From: Hoeflea_A sp965204935
GTDB lineage: Bacteria > Pseudomonadota > Alphaproteobacteria > Rhizobiales > Rhizobiaceae
Direction: 5' to 3' (one strand)
Assembly: GCF_965204935.1 (NCBI RefSeq)
Contig: NZ_CBDBFO010000001.1
Length of the DNA stretch: 64,000 bases
The notes under the pieces were generated by a model, which saw nothing but the letters and a program-made list of their open reading frames with translations, did not search any database and was not told where the DNA came from. Both the position numbers and the translations under genes were made by a program. Shown here one piece after another: positions 1-8,283 of the stretch (position 1 is its first letter; every line of letters begins with the position of its first letter).

Positions 1-71
1 TTTTGATTCCAGCCGCTCTCCCAAACACAATGACATACACTTCAATAAAGTCAGGCAAAAACTCATTGCAT

Positions 72-88
72 AGATGTCTAAGTATATG
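72..88 (+). promoter_or_regulatory. operator-like motif, copy 1 (TRAP locus 1)
   Basis: The 17-mer AGATGTCTAAGTATATG, extended on its left by TTGCAT (from 66), recurs with two mismatches in 23 bases on the minus strand at 11811-11833 and in related form at 11513-11529 and 8087-8103. It lies about 130 bp before the first TRAP gene. Recurrence upstream of TRAP and cyclase genes suggests a shared transcription factor site; the factor is not in the window. I see no gene in bases 1-217. Confidence 0.5.
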
Positions 89-217
89 CTATTCAAAAAT
101 AGAACAAGAAGCGGGAGGAGCGTTTTCTGGCCGAAGCACCGGGCCGGACTCTCCAATTATAAATGGATACTCGCCGGATATCGCGGGTGCATATTAAAGT
201 GAATGGAGGAGGATACC

Positions 218-1372
218 ATGAGGCTGTTGGAGTTGGTTCAATCTAAGGCTTTTGCAGCGGCGCTTGCGACGTCGATCGTCGCTTCGCCCGCCGTGGCGGC
301 CGAGATGAGCTTTGCCGTTGGGTTCCCGGACAAACAAACAAACACTCAGGCCGCTCATGTGATGGCAAAGCACATTGCAGACAACACGGATATCGACGTC
401 AAAGTCTATCCAATTTCACTTCTCAGCCTTGCGGAGACATCCGCTGGACTGCGCGATGGTCTGGCGGATATCGGGTTCGTTGTTACCGGCTACACGCCTT
501 CGGACTACTCGGAAATGGGGCTGGCAACCAACCTTGCACTATCTGCAAACAGCACGGGCAAACAGACCCAGTATCCGGGTGCGGCCATGGGTCTGGCTGT
601 CACAGAGTATGTGATGCTTCACTGTCCCGAGTGTCAGGCCGAAATGAAGAAAATGAACCAGGTCTATCTGGGTGGCGGAAGCTCGGCCTCATACAGCATC
701 ATCTGTGCCGATACCGAAATTGAATCGGCCGATGATCTAAAGGGCCTCAAAATCCGCACGGCCGGCCCCGAATACGCGCGCTGGGTTGAAAGTTTCGGTG
801 CCGTCAACGTCAAAATCCCACTGGGCGAGGTCTATGAGGGTTTCTCACAAGGGGTCATGGATTGCATGTTGAATCCACCCAACTCGGTCGAGGGTTCCCA
901 GCTTTATGATGTCATCAAGCAGGTTTACCTTGGCGCTCCGAAAGGCACATATGCTGCCATGACCACCGGCAACGTAAACTTGGATGCGTGGAAAGAACTG
1001 TCGGTCGAAGAGAAATCAGCTTTCTTGCGTGGCGCTGCGGAAGCCTCCGCGTTCACCTCCTGGAACTATCTGAACGAAGGTGAAGTCGCCCTCAAGAAGA
1101 TGGAGGAATTGAACATCACCGTAAAGCCGGTTCCGGCCGATATTGTTCAGACATCCGCCGACTTCGCAAAGAGTGATATTGCCACTGTCGCAGAGCTCAT
1201 GAAGTCGCAATACAATATCGACGATGTCGAGAAGAAAATGAATACGGTTGTCGAACTGGTCGAAAAGTACAAAGTGCTTACAGAAGGCAAGGAGCGCGAT
1301 CAAGCAGCTCTAGCTCAGCTGTATTGGGACAACATCATGTCGAAGGTCGACCCGGCAACATACGGGAACTGA
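218..1372 (+). CDS. dctP: TRAP transporter substrate-binding protein (DctP family), locus 1
   Basis: Periplasmic solute receptor of a tripartite ATP-independent transporter; it delivers an organic acid, probably a carboxylate, to the DctQM membrane pair encoded downstream. The start at 218 is preferred to the in-frame ATG at 203 because GGAGGAGG (205-212) is correctly spaced only for 218. A signal peptide ends in SPAVAA, giving a 384-residue precursor. The DctP-type segment DDLKGLKIRTAG contains the arginine that normally pairs with the substrate carboxylate. Its C-terminal tail (MSKVDPATYGN) resembles that of the second receptor at 8284-9408, so the two loci are paralogous. Because the partner dctM is interrupted by an insertion sequence, the receptor may have no working transporter. 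Confidence 0.9.
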   Translation: MRLLELVQSKAFAAALATSIVASPAVAAEMSFAVGFPDKQTNTQAAHVMAKHIADNTDIDVKVYPISLLSLAETSAGLRDGLADIGFVVTGYTPSDYSEMGLATNLALSANSTGKQTQYPGAAMGLAVTEYVMLHCPECQAEMKKMNQVYLGGGSSASYSIICADTEIESADDLKGLKIRTAGPEYARWVESFGAVNVKIPLGEVYEGFSQGVMDCMLNPPNSVEGSQLYDVIKQVYLGAPKGTYAAMTTGNVNLDAWKELSVEEKSAFLRGAAEASAFTSWNYLNEGEVALKKMEELNITVKPVPADIVQTSADFAKSDIATVAELMKSQYNIDDVEKKMNTVVELVEKYKVLTEGKERDQAALAQLYWDNIMSKVDPATYGN

Positions 1373-1487
1373 TGGGCGGATGTTCTGGTTGGTCTGACGT
1401 TTGTCAGGCCCGCCAGTACATAACTTCCTTTGAAGCTATGATCCGAACAACAGTTGTGCCAGTTTCTTGTAGGGACGACGTATAGGT

Positions 1488-2003
1488 GTGACGGGCCGTA
1501 TATTCGACAAGCTGATAGATGCTGCGACTGCAATCGGTGCGATTGCCACGGCGCTCATGATGATCCACGTGTCGCTTGATGTGACATTGAAGTACCTGTT
1601 CAACGCTCCAATTCCCGCCACGATCGTCATCGTTTCGCAATACTACATGCTTTGCGTTGCATTCCCTCCCCTGGCGCTGGCCGAGCAACAGAATTCGCAC
1701 ATCAGCGTTGAGATATTTGCCACGCACCTACCGGGACGTATTCAACACTATCTGCAAGGTGCTTCGTTCCTTTTCGCATGCATCGTCTATGGGATGCTCA
1801 CATACATAGCGGCTTTCAATGCGCGCAGAGAGTTTGAGGCCGGCAGTTTCCTGATCGAACAGCAAGTCAAGATCGATGTATGGCCAGCCTATTTCATTCT
1901 TCCGACAGGAACCGGTTTGATGACCCTTTATCTTGCACTGCGCTTCTTCCGGTTTCTGCGCGGTGAAGATCAATTGAAATCTCATGAAGTTCCATTCGAA
2001 TAG
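1488..2003 (+). CDS. dctQ: TRAP transporter small permease (DctQ family), locus 1
   Basis: Small membrane subunit of the TRAP importer, 171 residues with about four transmembrane segments, bridging the periplasmic receptor and the large permease. The start is a GTG at 1488 preceded by AGGGA around 1470. It follows dctP after 115 bp and is separated from dctM by 8 bp, so dctPQM form one operon. Its counterpart in the second locus is at 10745-11278. The sequence has the DctQ pattern of a helix with HVSLDVTLKY near the N-terminus. Confidence 0.87.
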   Translation: MTGRIFDKLIDAATAIGAIATALMMIHVSLDVTLKYLFNAPIPATIVIVSQYYMLCVAFPPLALAEQQNSHISVEIFATHLPGRIQHYLQGASFLFACIVYGMLTYIAAFNARREFEAGSFLIEQQVKIDVWPAYFILPTGTGLMTLYLALRFFRFLRGEDQLKSHEVPFE

Positions 2004-2011
2004 GGCGCCCA

Positions 2012-3192
2012 ATGTCTAACATCGAAATCGGCTTCACGGGATTGGGTTTGCTGTTCACACTTATTCTACTCCGGTTCCCTATCGGCATTTCCATGATCGG
2101 CGTTTCATTTGCGGGAATTTGGTTTCTGGTTGGAGAACGCGCGGCGTGGGCTGCGCTTGGGCTGATACCGCAGTCCTTCGCCGCAAAATGGGCGTTGAGC
2201 TCCGTCCCTATGTTCCTGCTGATGGGTTTCGTCTGCTACCACACAGGTCTCACCAAGTCTCTTTTCGATGTCGCCCGATTGTGGTTGTCGCGTCTTCCAG
2301 GGGGTCTGGCAGTTGCATCCGTTTTCGGCGCCGCGGGGTTTGCTGCGGTTACCGGATCGAGCGTGGCCTGCTCTGCAACGATGGGAAAGATTGCCGTGCC
2401 GGAAATGACCCGGTGCGGCTATTCTCCAAAACTCGCGACAGGAACAGTCGCCGCCGCAGGAACGATTGGTGCGCTTATCCCGCCATCGATATTGATGATC
2501 CTCTACGGGATCATCGCCCAGGTTCCGATAGGAAAGCTGTTTCTTGGCGGACTTGCTGTCGGCTTGTTGACCACCTTCGCCTACTGCGCCGTGATTATCC
2601 TTCAAGCGACCTTGGATCCGAAGGTCGCGCCCCGCATCGAGGGCGGCATTCCGATGAAGGAGAAGCTGGACGCCCTGTTGACGACCTGGCCGCTTATCCT
2701 TCTTGTCATCGGCGTATTCGGGGGTCTGTTTTCCGGATTGTTCACTCCGACGGAAGCCGGCGCGGTAGGCGCTGCGTTGGCCATTATTATCGCGATGGTC
2801 AAGCGTTCGCTGACATGGCAGAACTTCTGGTTATCGATCCGGGAAACCCTGCTTACGACGGCGACGCTTTTCATCATCGCAATCGGTGCCAGCCTGCTGA
2901 CCCGTTTTCTCGCATTGAGCGGATCCGGGGATTTTCTGGCAGATACGATTATTGGTTTCGGTGCGGACCCGCTCGTCCTGCTCATAGGAATAACCGTCGT
3001 TTACCTCCTGATGGGCATGATTCTCGATCCCCTTGGTGCAATGCTTTTGACGTTGCCGGTTCTTCTTCCAATCCTGGAAGCCGGTCAATTCAGCCTGATC
3101 TGGTTTGGTGTTCTGCTGACGAAATATCTGGAAATCGGCATGATCACACCACCGATCGGACTGAATGTTTTCGTCATCAAAGGTGTCGTGGG
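2012..3192 (+). pseudogene. dctM: TRAP large permease dctM, 5' part, split by an IS21-family element
   Basis: Encodes residues 1-393 of the large TRAP permease, the ion-coupled transport subunit with about 12 helices. The reading frame matches the intact paralogue at 9445-10752 up to KGVV, then runs into the insertion sequence at 3193 and reads on to a stop at 3365-3367, giving a 451-residue chimera with a foreign 57-residue tail and without the last helix. The missing 3' end is at 5966-6092. Joining 3192 to 5966, dropping the element and one target copy, gives one frame of 435 codons plus stop, the same length as the paralogue. The gene is therefore a recent insertional mutant rather than a decayed gene. 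Confidence 0.93.
3185..3192 (+). repeat. target-site duplication, left copy
   Basis: GTCGTGGG directly precedes the IS21-family left end and is repeated exactly at 5958-5965 after the right end. An 8-bp duplication is within the 4-8 bp range known for IS21 elements. Confidence 0.93.
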
Positions 3193-3263
3193 TGCGCATT
3201 CCGGCCAATCCGGCCACCTGTTCCGGTTTATTGCGGCCACCGAATCCGGCTCATTGCGGCCAC
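3193..3263. repeat. IS21 left-end terminal repeats
   Basis: TGCGCA at 3193-3198 starts a truncated repeat unit (3193-3217), followed by two 23-bp units (3218-3240 and 3241-3263) that each end in TTGCGGCCAC. Read on the minus strand they match the units at the right end. Confidence 0.85.
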
Positions 3264-3478
3264 TTCCGCGTCTGGCATTGTGGACGGCGCGATCAACCCT
3301 TCTGGATGGGTTTCTTGATGTCAGCACTTTGGCCTTTCGTCAAGCACGGTGCAGGCCGTCCCGGTAGTCCCCAGGAGGGACCCGCGCGCGGCGCGAAGAG
3401 ACCGGCACGAGTCTATCGCAGCGGCGCGCGTGGGAGGCCCCTGTGGACCCACCGGGGCGGGCGTGAGGTTCGTTCGGA

Positions 3479-4243
3479 TCATGCCGATTGCTCCTGTTCA
3501 GTTTGATTGCCTTGCGATTTGCGCATCGAGGGCCCATCGAGTTCGAGCCGGTATGCGTTGTGAGAAATTCGGTCCATAATCGCGTCGCCGAATGTGGGCT
3601 CATCAATAACGTCATGCCAAGTGTGCACCGGCAGTTGACTCGTGATCATTGTCGAGCCGGCACCGTGGCGGTCTTCGATGATTTCCAGGAGATCGCGCCG
3701 CTGGCTGGCATTGAGACGATCGGGGCCCCAGTCATCGAGGATCAGCAGATCGGCCTTGACGAGCGTCCGGAACAAGCGCGGGAACCGACCATCGCCATGC
3801 GCCAGTTCGAGTTCGGCGAAGAGCCGCGGCACACGCTTGTAAAGGACCGTGTAGCCATGGCGGCATGCATTTTGACCGAGGGCGCAGCCAAGCCAGGTTT
3901 TGCCGACCCCGCACGGCCCGGTAATCAGCAGGCAACGGTGATGTCTGATCCAGTTGCAGGTTGCCAACTGCTGGAACAATGCCTTGTCGAGCTTACGGGA
4001 CGCGCGGTAATCGACGTCTTCTATCGAGGCGCCAACATGGCGCAACCTGGCGGCCCGTAATCGCGTATTGAAGCGTTTGGTGCTGCGGTTTGCTGTTTCC
4101 CGATCGAGCAACAGTCCCAGCCATTCGGGGTGGCTGAGATCGGCAGCCCGGTCTTGTGCCTGCAGCTCGACAAAGGCGTCGGCCATGCCGTCCAGTTTGA
4201 GTTCTTTCAACTGGTCGAGGGTTGGATGGTTGAGCAATTTCAT
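3479..4243 (-). CDS. istB: IS21-family helper ATPase IstB
   Basis: AAA+ ATP-binding helper that regulates strand transfer by the IstA transposase. The protein has 254 residues, the normal family length, with Walker A GPCGVGKTW and Walker B LLILDDWG, and the DnaC-like core between them. It starts 6 bp after istA ends, the usual istA-istB coupling, and AAGG precedes the ATG. No frameshift or truncation is visible. Confidence 0.95.
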   Translation of the reverse strand: MKLLNHPTLDQLKELKLDGMADAFVELQAQDRAADLSHPEWLGLLLDRETANRSTKRFNTRLRAARLRHVGASIEDVDYRASRKLDKALFQQLATCNWIRHHRCLLITGPCGVGKTWLGCALGQNACRHGYTVLYKRVPRLFAELELAHGDGRFPRLFRTLVKADLLILDDWGPDRLNASQRRDLLEIIEDRHGAGSTMITSQLPVHTWHDVIDEPTFGDAIMDRISHNAYRLELDGPSMRKSQGNQTEQEQSA

Positions 4244-4249
4244 TTCCTT

Positions 4250-5779
4250 TCAATGGAAGTAGCCTGAGCCACGGATGTTTTGATGGAGGATCGGCGGCCC
4301 GTCCGTGGCTTTTTCGGGCCGTTTGCGATCGAGATTGTTCTTGAGGATGGAATTGACGGAGGTGTAGGAGTGCGCCCCGATGTCGATGGCGCGGCCGCAT
4401 GCCGCCTCGAGGCGCTGCGCTCCATGCTGCGGCGCGAGCTTCACGATGCCGATACAGGCGCGGAACCCCTGAACGGGATGGGGTTTTTCGCGCAGGATGA
4501 TTTCGACCAGGGCCTGGGTGGTCGGGCCGACTTTGCCAGCCTGGCGCTTGATACTTTCAGGTGTCCACTCGGCGTAATGGCGATGGTTGGCCGGCATGTG
4601 CTCGAGCACGGTTGTATGTCGTCTGTTACCTGGACCGCGCAGATGGCTGGCAACACGATTGCCCCGATCGAAGATCTCGACGGTGCGCTCGGTGGAGCGG
4701 ACCCACAGTTTTTTGCGTAGAAGCGTGTGAGGCACCGAGTAGTAGTGCTTGTCCACTTCAACGTGATAATCAAGGCCGGCACGGCATTCCTTCCACGCTG
4801 CATATTCGTATGGATCCTGCGGCAGTGCTTTCAGTGCCGGCCTGTCAAGGTCTTCGAACAGTTCCCGCCGGCTGCCGCCAAGATGGCGCGTCACGCGGTT
4901 GTTGAGCTTTTCGAGCAGTTCGCGGACCGCCGCATTCACATCCGTCAGCGAGAAGAATTGCCGGTTCCTGAGTGCGGCGAGGATCCAGCGCTCCGCCACC
5001 AACACCGACGTCTCGACTTTTGCCTTGTCCCGAGGCTTTTTCGGCCTTGCCGGGACCACGACCGTTCCGTAGTGCCTTGCAAGATCGCAATAGGTGCGAT
5101 TGATCGCCGGCTCATGGAAACAGGCCTTGGTGATGCCGGATTTCAAATTGTCGCACACCACAAGGTCGGTAACGCCGGCAAAGAACGCGAAGGCACGACC
5201 ATGTGATCCCGTCCAGTCGGACAGGCTCTGCGTCATGGTCGCTTCGGCATAGGTGTAGCTGGACGCACCCAGGCAAGCGACAAAGAGTTGCGCCTCATGC
5301 ACTTCGCCGGTGAGCCCGTTGATGATCGGAATCGTTTGGCCGGCATAGTCAACGAACATCTTCTCGCCAGCGGTATGGGTCTGCCGCATGGTCGGCGACA
5401 GCTTGCCCTTCCATTGACGATAAAGCTGGTAGAATTGCGTGCGCCCAAGCCCGTCAGGATGAGCGGTGCGGTACTCTTCCCACAGCAACAGCAAGGTCAC
5501 ACCGGGGCGCCGCAGCTCGCGGTGAATACAGGCCCAGTCGGGCAGGCTTGGCTTCTTCGCCTTGACCACCACCGGAAACAAGCGCCGCTGAAGCGCCTCA
5601 TCGCTCAAATCGGAAGGCAACGGCCAATTCAGGCCAGCCTGCTGCGCCCGCCGCACCGTCTCGCCAACACTCGTTCGCCCGACGCCCACACTGACGGCAA
5701 TCTTGCGGTTCGACAAACCTTCAGCATTGAGCCGAAGCACATCTCTGATCTTACGCATGGGTAATCTTTCCCTGGCCAT
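4250..5779 (-). CDS. istA: IS21-family transposase IstA
   Basis: DDE transposase that cuts and joins the element ends. The N-terminus has a helix-turn-helix (NRKIAVSVGVGRTSV, about residues 25-40). The catalytic core shows the three acidic positions in MFVDYAGQ, LVVCDNLKSG and KAKVETSVLV, and a C-terminal beta-barrel region follows. The ATG at 5779 is chosen by family resemblance (MARERLPMRKIRD); a GTG at 5788 and an ATG at 5758 are alternatives, so the start is uncertain by a few codons. The length of about 509 residues is typical, so the enzyme looks functional. Confidence 0.94.
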   Translation of the reverse strand: MARERLPMRKIRDVLRLNAEGLSNRKIAVSVGVGRTSVGETVRRAQQAGLNWPLPSDLSDEALQRRLFPVVVKAKKPSLPDWACIHRELRRPGVTLLLLWEEYRTAHPDGLGRTQFYQLYRQWKGKLSPTMRQTHTAGEKMFVDYAGQTIPIINGLTGEVHEAQLFVACLGASSYTYAEATMTQSLSDWTGSHGRAFAFFAGVTDLVVCDNLKSGITKACFHEPAINRTYCDLARHYGTVVVPARPKKPRDKAKVETSVLVAERWILAALRNRQFFSLTDVNAAVRELLEKLNNRVTRHLGGSRRELFEDLDRPALKALPQDPYEYAAWKECRAGLDYHVEVDKHYYSVPHTLLRKKLWVRSTERTVEIFDRGNRVASHLRGPGNRRHTTVLEHMPANHRHYAEWTPESIKRQAGKVGPTTQALVEIILREKPHPVQGFRACIGIVKLAPQHGAQRLEAACGRAIDIGAHSYTSVNSILKNNLDRKRPEKATDGPPILHQNIRGSGYFH

Positions 5780-5862
5780 CCTCGCCACCTTTGCTGTTGA
5801 AAAGGCGCAAGAATGCCCGTGTTTCAGATCACCCAGAAAGGTTGATCACCGTTGTCCACAAG

Positions 5863-5957
5863 CTGGCCGCAATGAGCCGGATTCGGTGGCCGCAATAAAC
5901 CGGAATAGATGGCCGGATTGAACCGGATTCAGTGGCCGGAATGAGCCGGATTGCGCA
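5863..5957. repeat. IS21 right-end terminal repeats, four tandem 23-bp units
   Basis: Four back-to-back 23-bp units (5863-5885, 5886-5908, 5909-5931, 5932-5954) share the pattern TGGCCGSAATRARCCGGAWT. The last runs into the terminal TGCGCA (5952-5957). They mirror the left-end units and are the expected IstA binding sites, not a CRISPR array. Confidence 0.87.
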
Positions 5958-5965
5958 GTCGTGGG
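5958..5965 (+). repeat. target-site duplication, right copy
   Basis: GTCGTGGG directly follows the element's right tip TGCGCA and is identical to 3185-3192. Confidence 0.93.
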
Positions 5966-6092
5966 CAATCTCGCGTCGCTGGAAACAATATTCAAGGGTG
6001 TCATCTACTTTCTCATAGCCGACATCTTCATTGTTGCCGCGATGATCGCCTTCCCTGAGTTCGTTCTCTATCTGCCGAACCTGGTGGAATAA
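5966..6092 (+). pseudogene. dctM: TRAP large permease dctM, 3' part after the insertion
   Basis: With the preceding target copy this stretch encodes the last 42 residues of the permease, beginning GNLASLETIFKG and ending YLPNLVE before TAA (6090-6092). It aligns residue by residue with the end of the paralogous permease (GAASLPTIFKG to WLPSQMK) and supplies the last transmembrane helix. It has no start codon or ribosome site of its own. The 119 bp between it and the SDR gene contain nothing I can assign. Confidence 0.9.
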
Positions 6093-6211
6093 GGCTTCGA
6101 TGCTTGTCCGGGCAAAACAGTTTCAAGAAGTCGCCAAACAGCACCTTCCAGGAAGTTGTGCTTGTCGCCAATGACATTCGCATCGAAGCCGCGGTTTTGA
6201 TGACCGGCAGA

Positions 6212-6925
6212 TCACGAAGGAACCATTCCGCCGTCGACATTGATGATCTGACTGTTGATGTAGCTGGCGCCAGGTGAACACAAAAAGGCAATGACCGACG
6301 CCACCTCGTGAGGCCGTCCGATGCGTTGAAGCGGAATGATGGAGGTAAGTTCGGCGGCTCGCTCATTCAGGATGGACTTTGTCATCGCCGTCTCGATGGG
6401 GCCGGGTGCAACGCCATTTACCCTGATGCGAGGTCCGTGCCGGCGAGCCAGGGATCGGATCATACCGGCAAGTCCGGCTTTCGAGATAGCGTAGGCAATA
6501 TGAAACGGCGCACCGCGCCGAAATGCTCCTGACGACGCGTAAACGAGATTACCCTGCGAATCCGGCACCATTGACTTCAACACTTCGCCAGTAAGCATGT
6601 AAGCGGACTTCAGGTTTGCGTTGATTACCCTGTCCCAGACCGTTGGGTCATCGTTTAGCGGTTCGTCGGACAGGAAGACTCCGGCAAGAAAGACAAGCCC
6701 GTGCAAAGGTCCGTCGGCGGCAGAGACAATTTCTTGGCAATCCTGCAGAGTCGATAAGTCGGAAACCATCGTCGTAATTTTTCCGCTCAACCGATCGTTG
6801 GCGAGCTGTCTCAATCCCTGTTCCGACCTGTCTACGCAGAGCAAGTGACGTTCGGATGATGCCAGCATGCGCACAGTCTCCCGTCCGATGCCGCCTGCCG
6901 CACCTGTAACAATGATCGTTTCCAT
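6212..6925 (-). CDS. SDR-family NAD(P)-dependent oxidoreductase
   Basis: Short-chain dehydrogenase/reductase of 237 residues that would oxidise or reduce a hydroxyl/keto group in the cytoplasm. The Rossmann motif is TGAAGGIG at the N-terminus; the catalytic serine lies in VYASSGAF and the tyrosine-lysine pair in YAISK; the C-terminus NVDGGMVPS is typical. AGGAGG lies just before the ATG at 6925. It is on the same strand as the cyclase and second TRAP locus but separated from the cyclase by a strong hairpin. Its placement suggests a role in breaking down the acid imported by the TRAP systems; the substrate is not known. Confidence 0.85.
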   Translation of the reverse strand: METIIVTGAAGGIGRETVRMLASSERHLLCVDRSEQGLRQLANDRLSGKITTMVSDLSTLQDCQEIVSAADGPLHGLVFLAGVFLSDEPLNDDPTVWDRVINANLKSAYMLTGEVLKSMVPDSQGNLVYASSGAFRRGAPFHIAYAISKAGLAGMIRSLARRHGPRIRVNGVAPGPIETAMTKSILNERAAELTSIIPLQRIGRPHEVASVIAFLCSPGASYINSQIINVDGGMVPS

Positions 6926-6998
6926 TCGGAATTCGCCTCCTAAGCAGCTTACTTTCCCATGTCCGGCCTGCGATCGCCTTCCTCAGGTTTGGTACACA

Positions 6999-7031
6999 AA
7001 GCTGCCCCCTTCAAATCCAAGGGGGCAGCTT
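6999..7031 (-). terminator. terminator-like hairpin after the cyclase gene
   Basis: A perfect 13-bp inverted repeat (AAGCTGCCCCCTT and its complement, 7-base loop) 17 bp after the cyclase stop. The T-run after the stem on the minus strand is short (TTTGTG), so termination strength is uncertain. Confidence 0.7.
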
Positions 7032-7047
7032 CGACACTATCCTCTCG

Positions 7048-8001
7048 TCAACGGATACCAATCGGGTGGACACCCATCTGGGTCAGCCCCTTCCACCGAG
7101 TGACACCCAGAGTGAACATGAACTCGGTTACACCGTCATCCACCAGTTCCTGGCTGGCACAGTTCTGGATGTGGTGTACTCCATAGTCGACCAGGAAAAT
7201 CTGGTGAACAGGGTAAAGCACCTCTGGATCTTCAGGGGGTAAGGCATCGGTCGCCCATTGGTCTGTACAAACGATCGCAACGCCCTGCTCCGCCAGCCAT
7301 GTGCCAGCTTTCGCTGTGAGGCCAGGAGAGGCACTTTTGAATTTTTCCGGATCGCTTTCGATCAGTGGTAGCCAGCCGGTGTGGATCATCACCGCATCAC
7401 CCGGACGCAAATCGGTGCCGGCCGCGTCCAGTGCACCTTCAAGATCGGCTACCGTGATCAGGTGCCCGCTCTCGCCCGGCACAACGTCGATCATCTCGAC
7501 CCCACGAAGCCCCGCAACGTTTAGCACGACACCGCGGGTTACAATCGGGGGGATGTTTTCGACTCCAAAGGCCTTAACGCCTTCGTTCTGGAAAACCTCC
7601 GATAATGGTTTGTCGTTGTAAAGCAAGTCTCCGCGGGTAATGTGCGCGAAACCATCGAAGTGGGTGCCAAGCCCCGGCCAGGCAGTTACAAACTCGTCCA
7701 TAAAGCCGAGTTTGTTGCTCCCGAAAGTAACGCCGCCTGGCTGAGATGGCATCATGACCATGCTCTTGTAGTACCTCGGCGCAGGACCGGGCGTCTCCGG
7801 ACCTGTTACTATGGCGAGGGAATATGTCTTGCCTTCGCGGACGGTTTTGATGGCCTCGAGCGTCTTTTCAGGGCTCAGCAGGTTCAGTGCACCGCGCTCG
7901 TCTTCCGGGCCGTAGCGGGCCGGCCCGAATTCCTCCGCGAGTACCGGAGCAGCGACAAGCAGCATTGATGCCGCGGCTACGAGGGTTTTGATTTGTATCA
8001 T
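7048..8001 (-). CDS. cyclase-family protein (kynurenine formamidase-like), secreted
   Basis: Metal-dependent hydrolase of the cyclase/KynB family, which opens or closes amide, lactone or similar bonds. The start at 8001 follows GGGAGGTAACC and gives 317 residues with a clear signal peptide ending APVLA, so the enzyme acts in the periplasm, unlike cytoplasmic KynB. The family metal motif appears as GLGTHFDGFAHI, a variant of HxGTHxDxPxH in which the first histidine and the proline are replaced. It lies between the SDR gene and the second TRAP receptor, so it may convert a lactone or amide into the acid taken up by the TRAP systems; that is inference. Confidence 0.82.
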   Translation of the reverse strand: MIQIKTLVAAASMLLVAAPVLAEEFGPARYGPEDERGALNLLSPEKTLEAIKTVREGKTYSLAIVTGPETPGPAPRYYKSMVMMPSQPGGVTFGSNKLGFMDEFVTAWPGLGTHFDGFAHITRGDLLYNDKPLSEVFQNEGVKAFGVENIPPIVTRGVVLNVAGLRGVEMIDVVPGESGHLITVADLEGALDAAGTDLRPGDAVMIHTGWLPLIESDPEKFKSASPGLTAKAGTWLAEQGVAIVCTDQWATDALPPEDPEVLYPVHQIFLVDYGVHHIQNCASQELVDDGVTEFMFTLGVTRWKGLTQMGVHPIGIR

Positions 8002-8072
8002 TTGGTTACCTCCCTTACCTCGTCTCGCCTTTTGATAAAGGCGGAGCATTTGTACAGGTTGATGGTGTCTCG

Positions 8073-8108
8073 ACATTCATAATATTAGATATCTAATATT
8101 ATGAATGT
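8073..8108. promoter_or_regulatory. perfect 36-bp palindrome, probable operator upstream of the cyclase gene
   Basis: Each half is 18 bases; the left half ends in AATATTAGAT and the right half is its exact complement, beginning ATCTAATATT. The dyad centre (8090/8091) is 89 bp before the cyclase start. The core AGATATCTAA and following ATG match the motif copies at 72-88, 11513-11529 and 11811-11827, so this is probably the symmetric form of the same operator. The sequence is AT-rich and lacks a T-run, so a terminator is less likely. Confidence 0.6.
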
Positions 8109-8240
8109 AGTGGCCGCAGGCCGCAAAGCGGTCCAGCGCAGCAATCAGTCATTTCATGGGTGAGCCGATCTTCGAATTCGGCACGCGGCCGTTTTGCAAA
8201 CACCATTTGTTTGTGGATTGATATTCATCAACAGGATGGA

Positions 8241-8268
8241 TGCCGGACTCAGCTTATAAAGCCCGGCA
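8241..8268 (-). terminator. weak hairpin after the TRAP receptor gene
   Basis: TGCCGG and CCGGCA form a 6-bp stem with a nested GCTT/AAGC stem, 15 bp past the receptor stop. There is no T-run, so termination is only a possibility. Confidence 0.25.
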
Positions 8269-8283
8269 CCCGTCTAATTCCGA

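Larger units (their letters stand above)
3193..5957 (-). mobile_element. IS21-family insertion sequence, complete, inserted in dctM
   Basis: A 2,765-bp element bounded by an 8-bp duplication (GTCGTGGG). Both tips start with TGCGCA read inwards and are followed by multiple 23-bp repeats, as expected for the transposase-binding terminal repeats of IS21. It carries istA and istB on the minus strand, opposite to dctM, and both frames appear intact, so the element may still be mobile. The perfect duplication and the restorable dctM frame indicate a recent insertion. The first 280 bases of the element, between its left end and istB, contain no gene I can support. Confidence 0.95.

Noticed and set aside
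2119..3318. A 399-codon frame on the plus strand inside dctM
   Set aside because: Arginine- and proline-rich translation without membrane segments or family motifs, in another frame of the clear dctM gene.
5863..5957. Tandem 23-bp units that look like a short CRISPR array
   Set aside because: There are no spacers; the units abut, and matching units occur in inverted orientation at the other end of the IS21 element, so they are transposase-binding repeats.
6028..6366. A 112-codon minus-strand frame spanning the dctM 3' end and SDR end
   Set aside because: It lies in another frame of the SDR gene, has no motifs and is contradicted by the clear dctM 3' fragment on the other strand.
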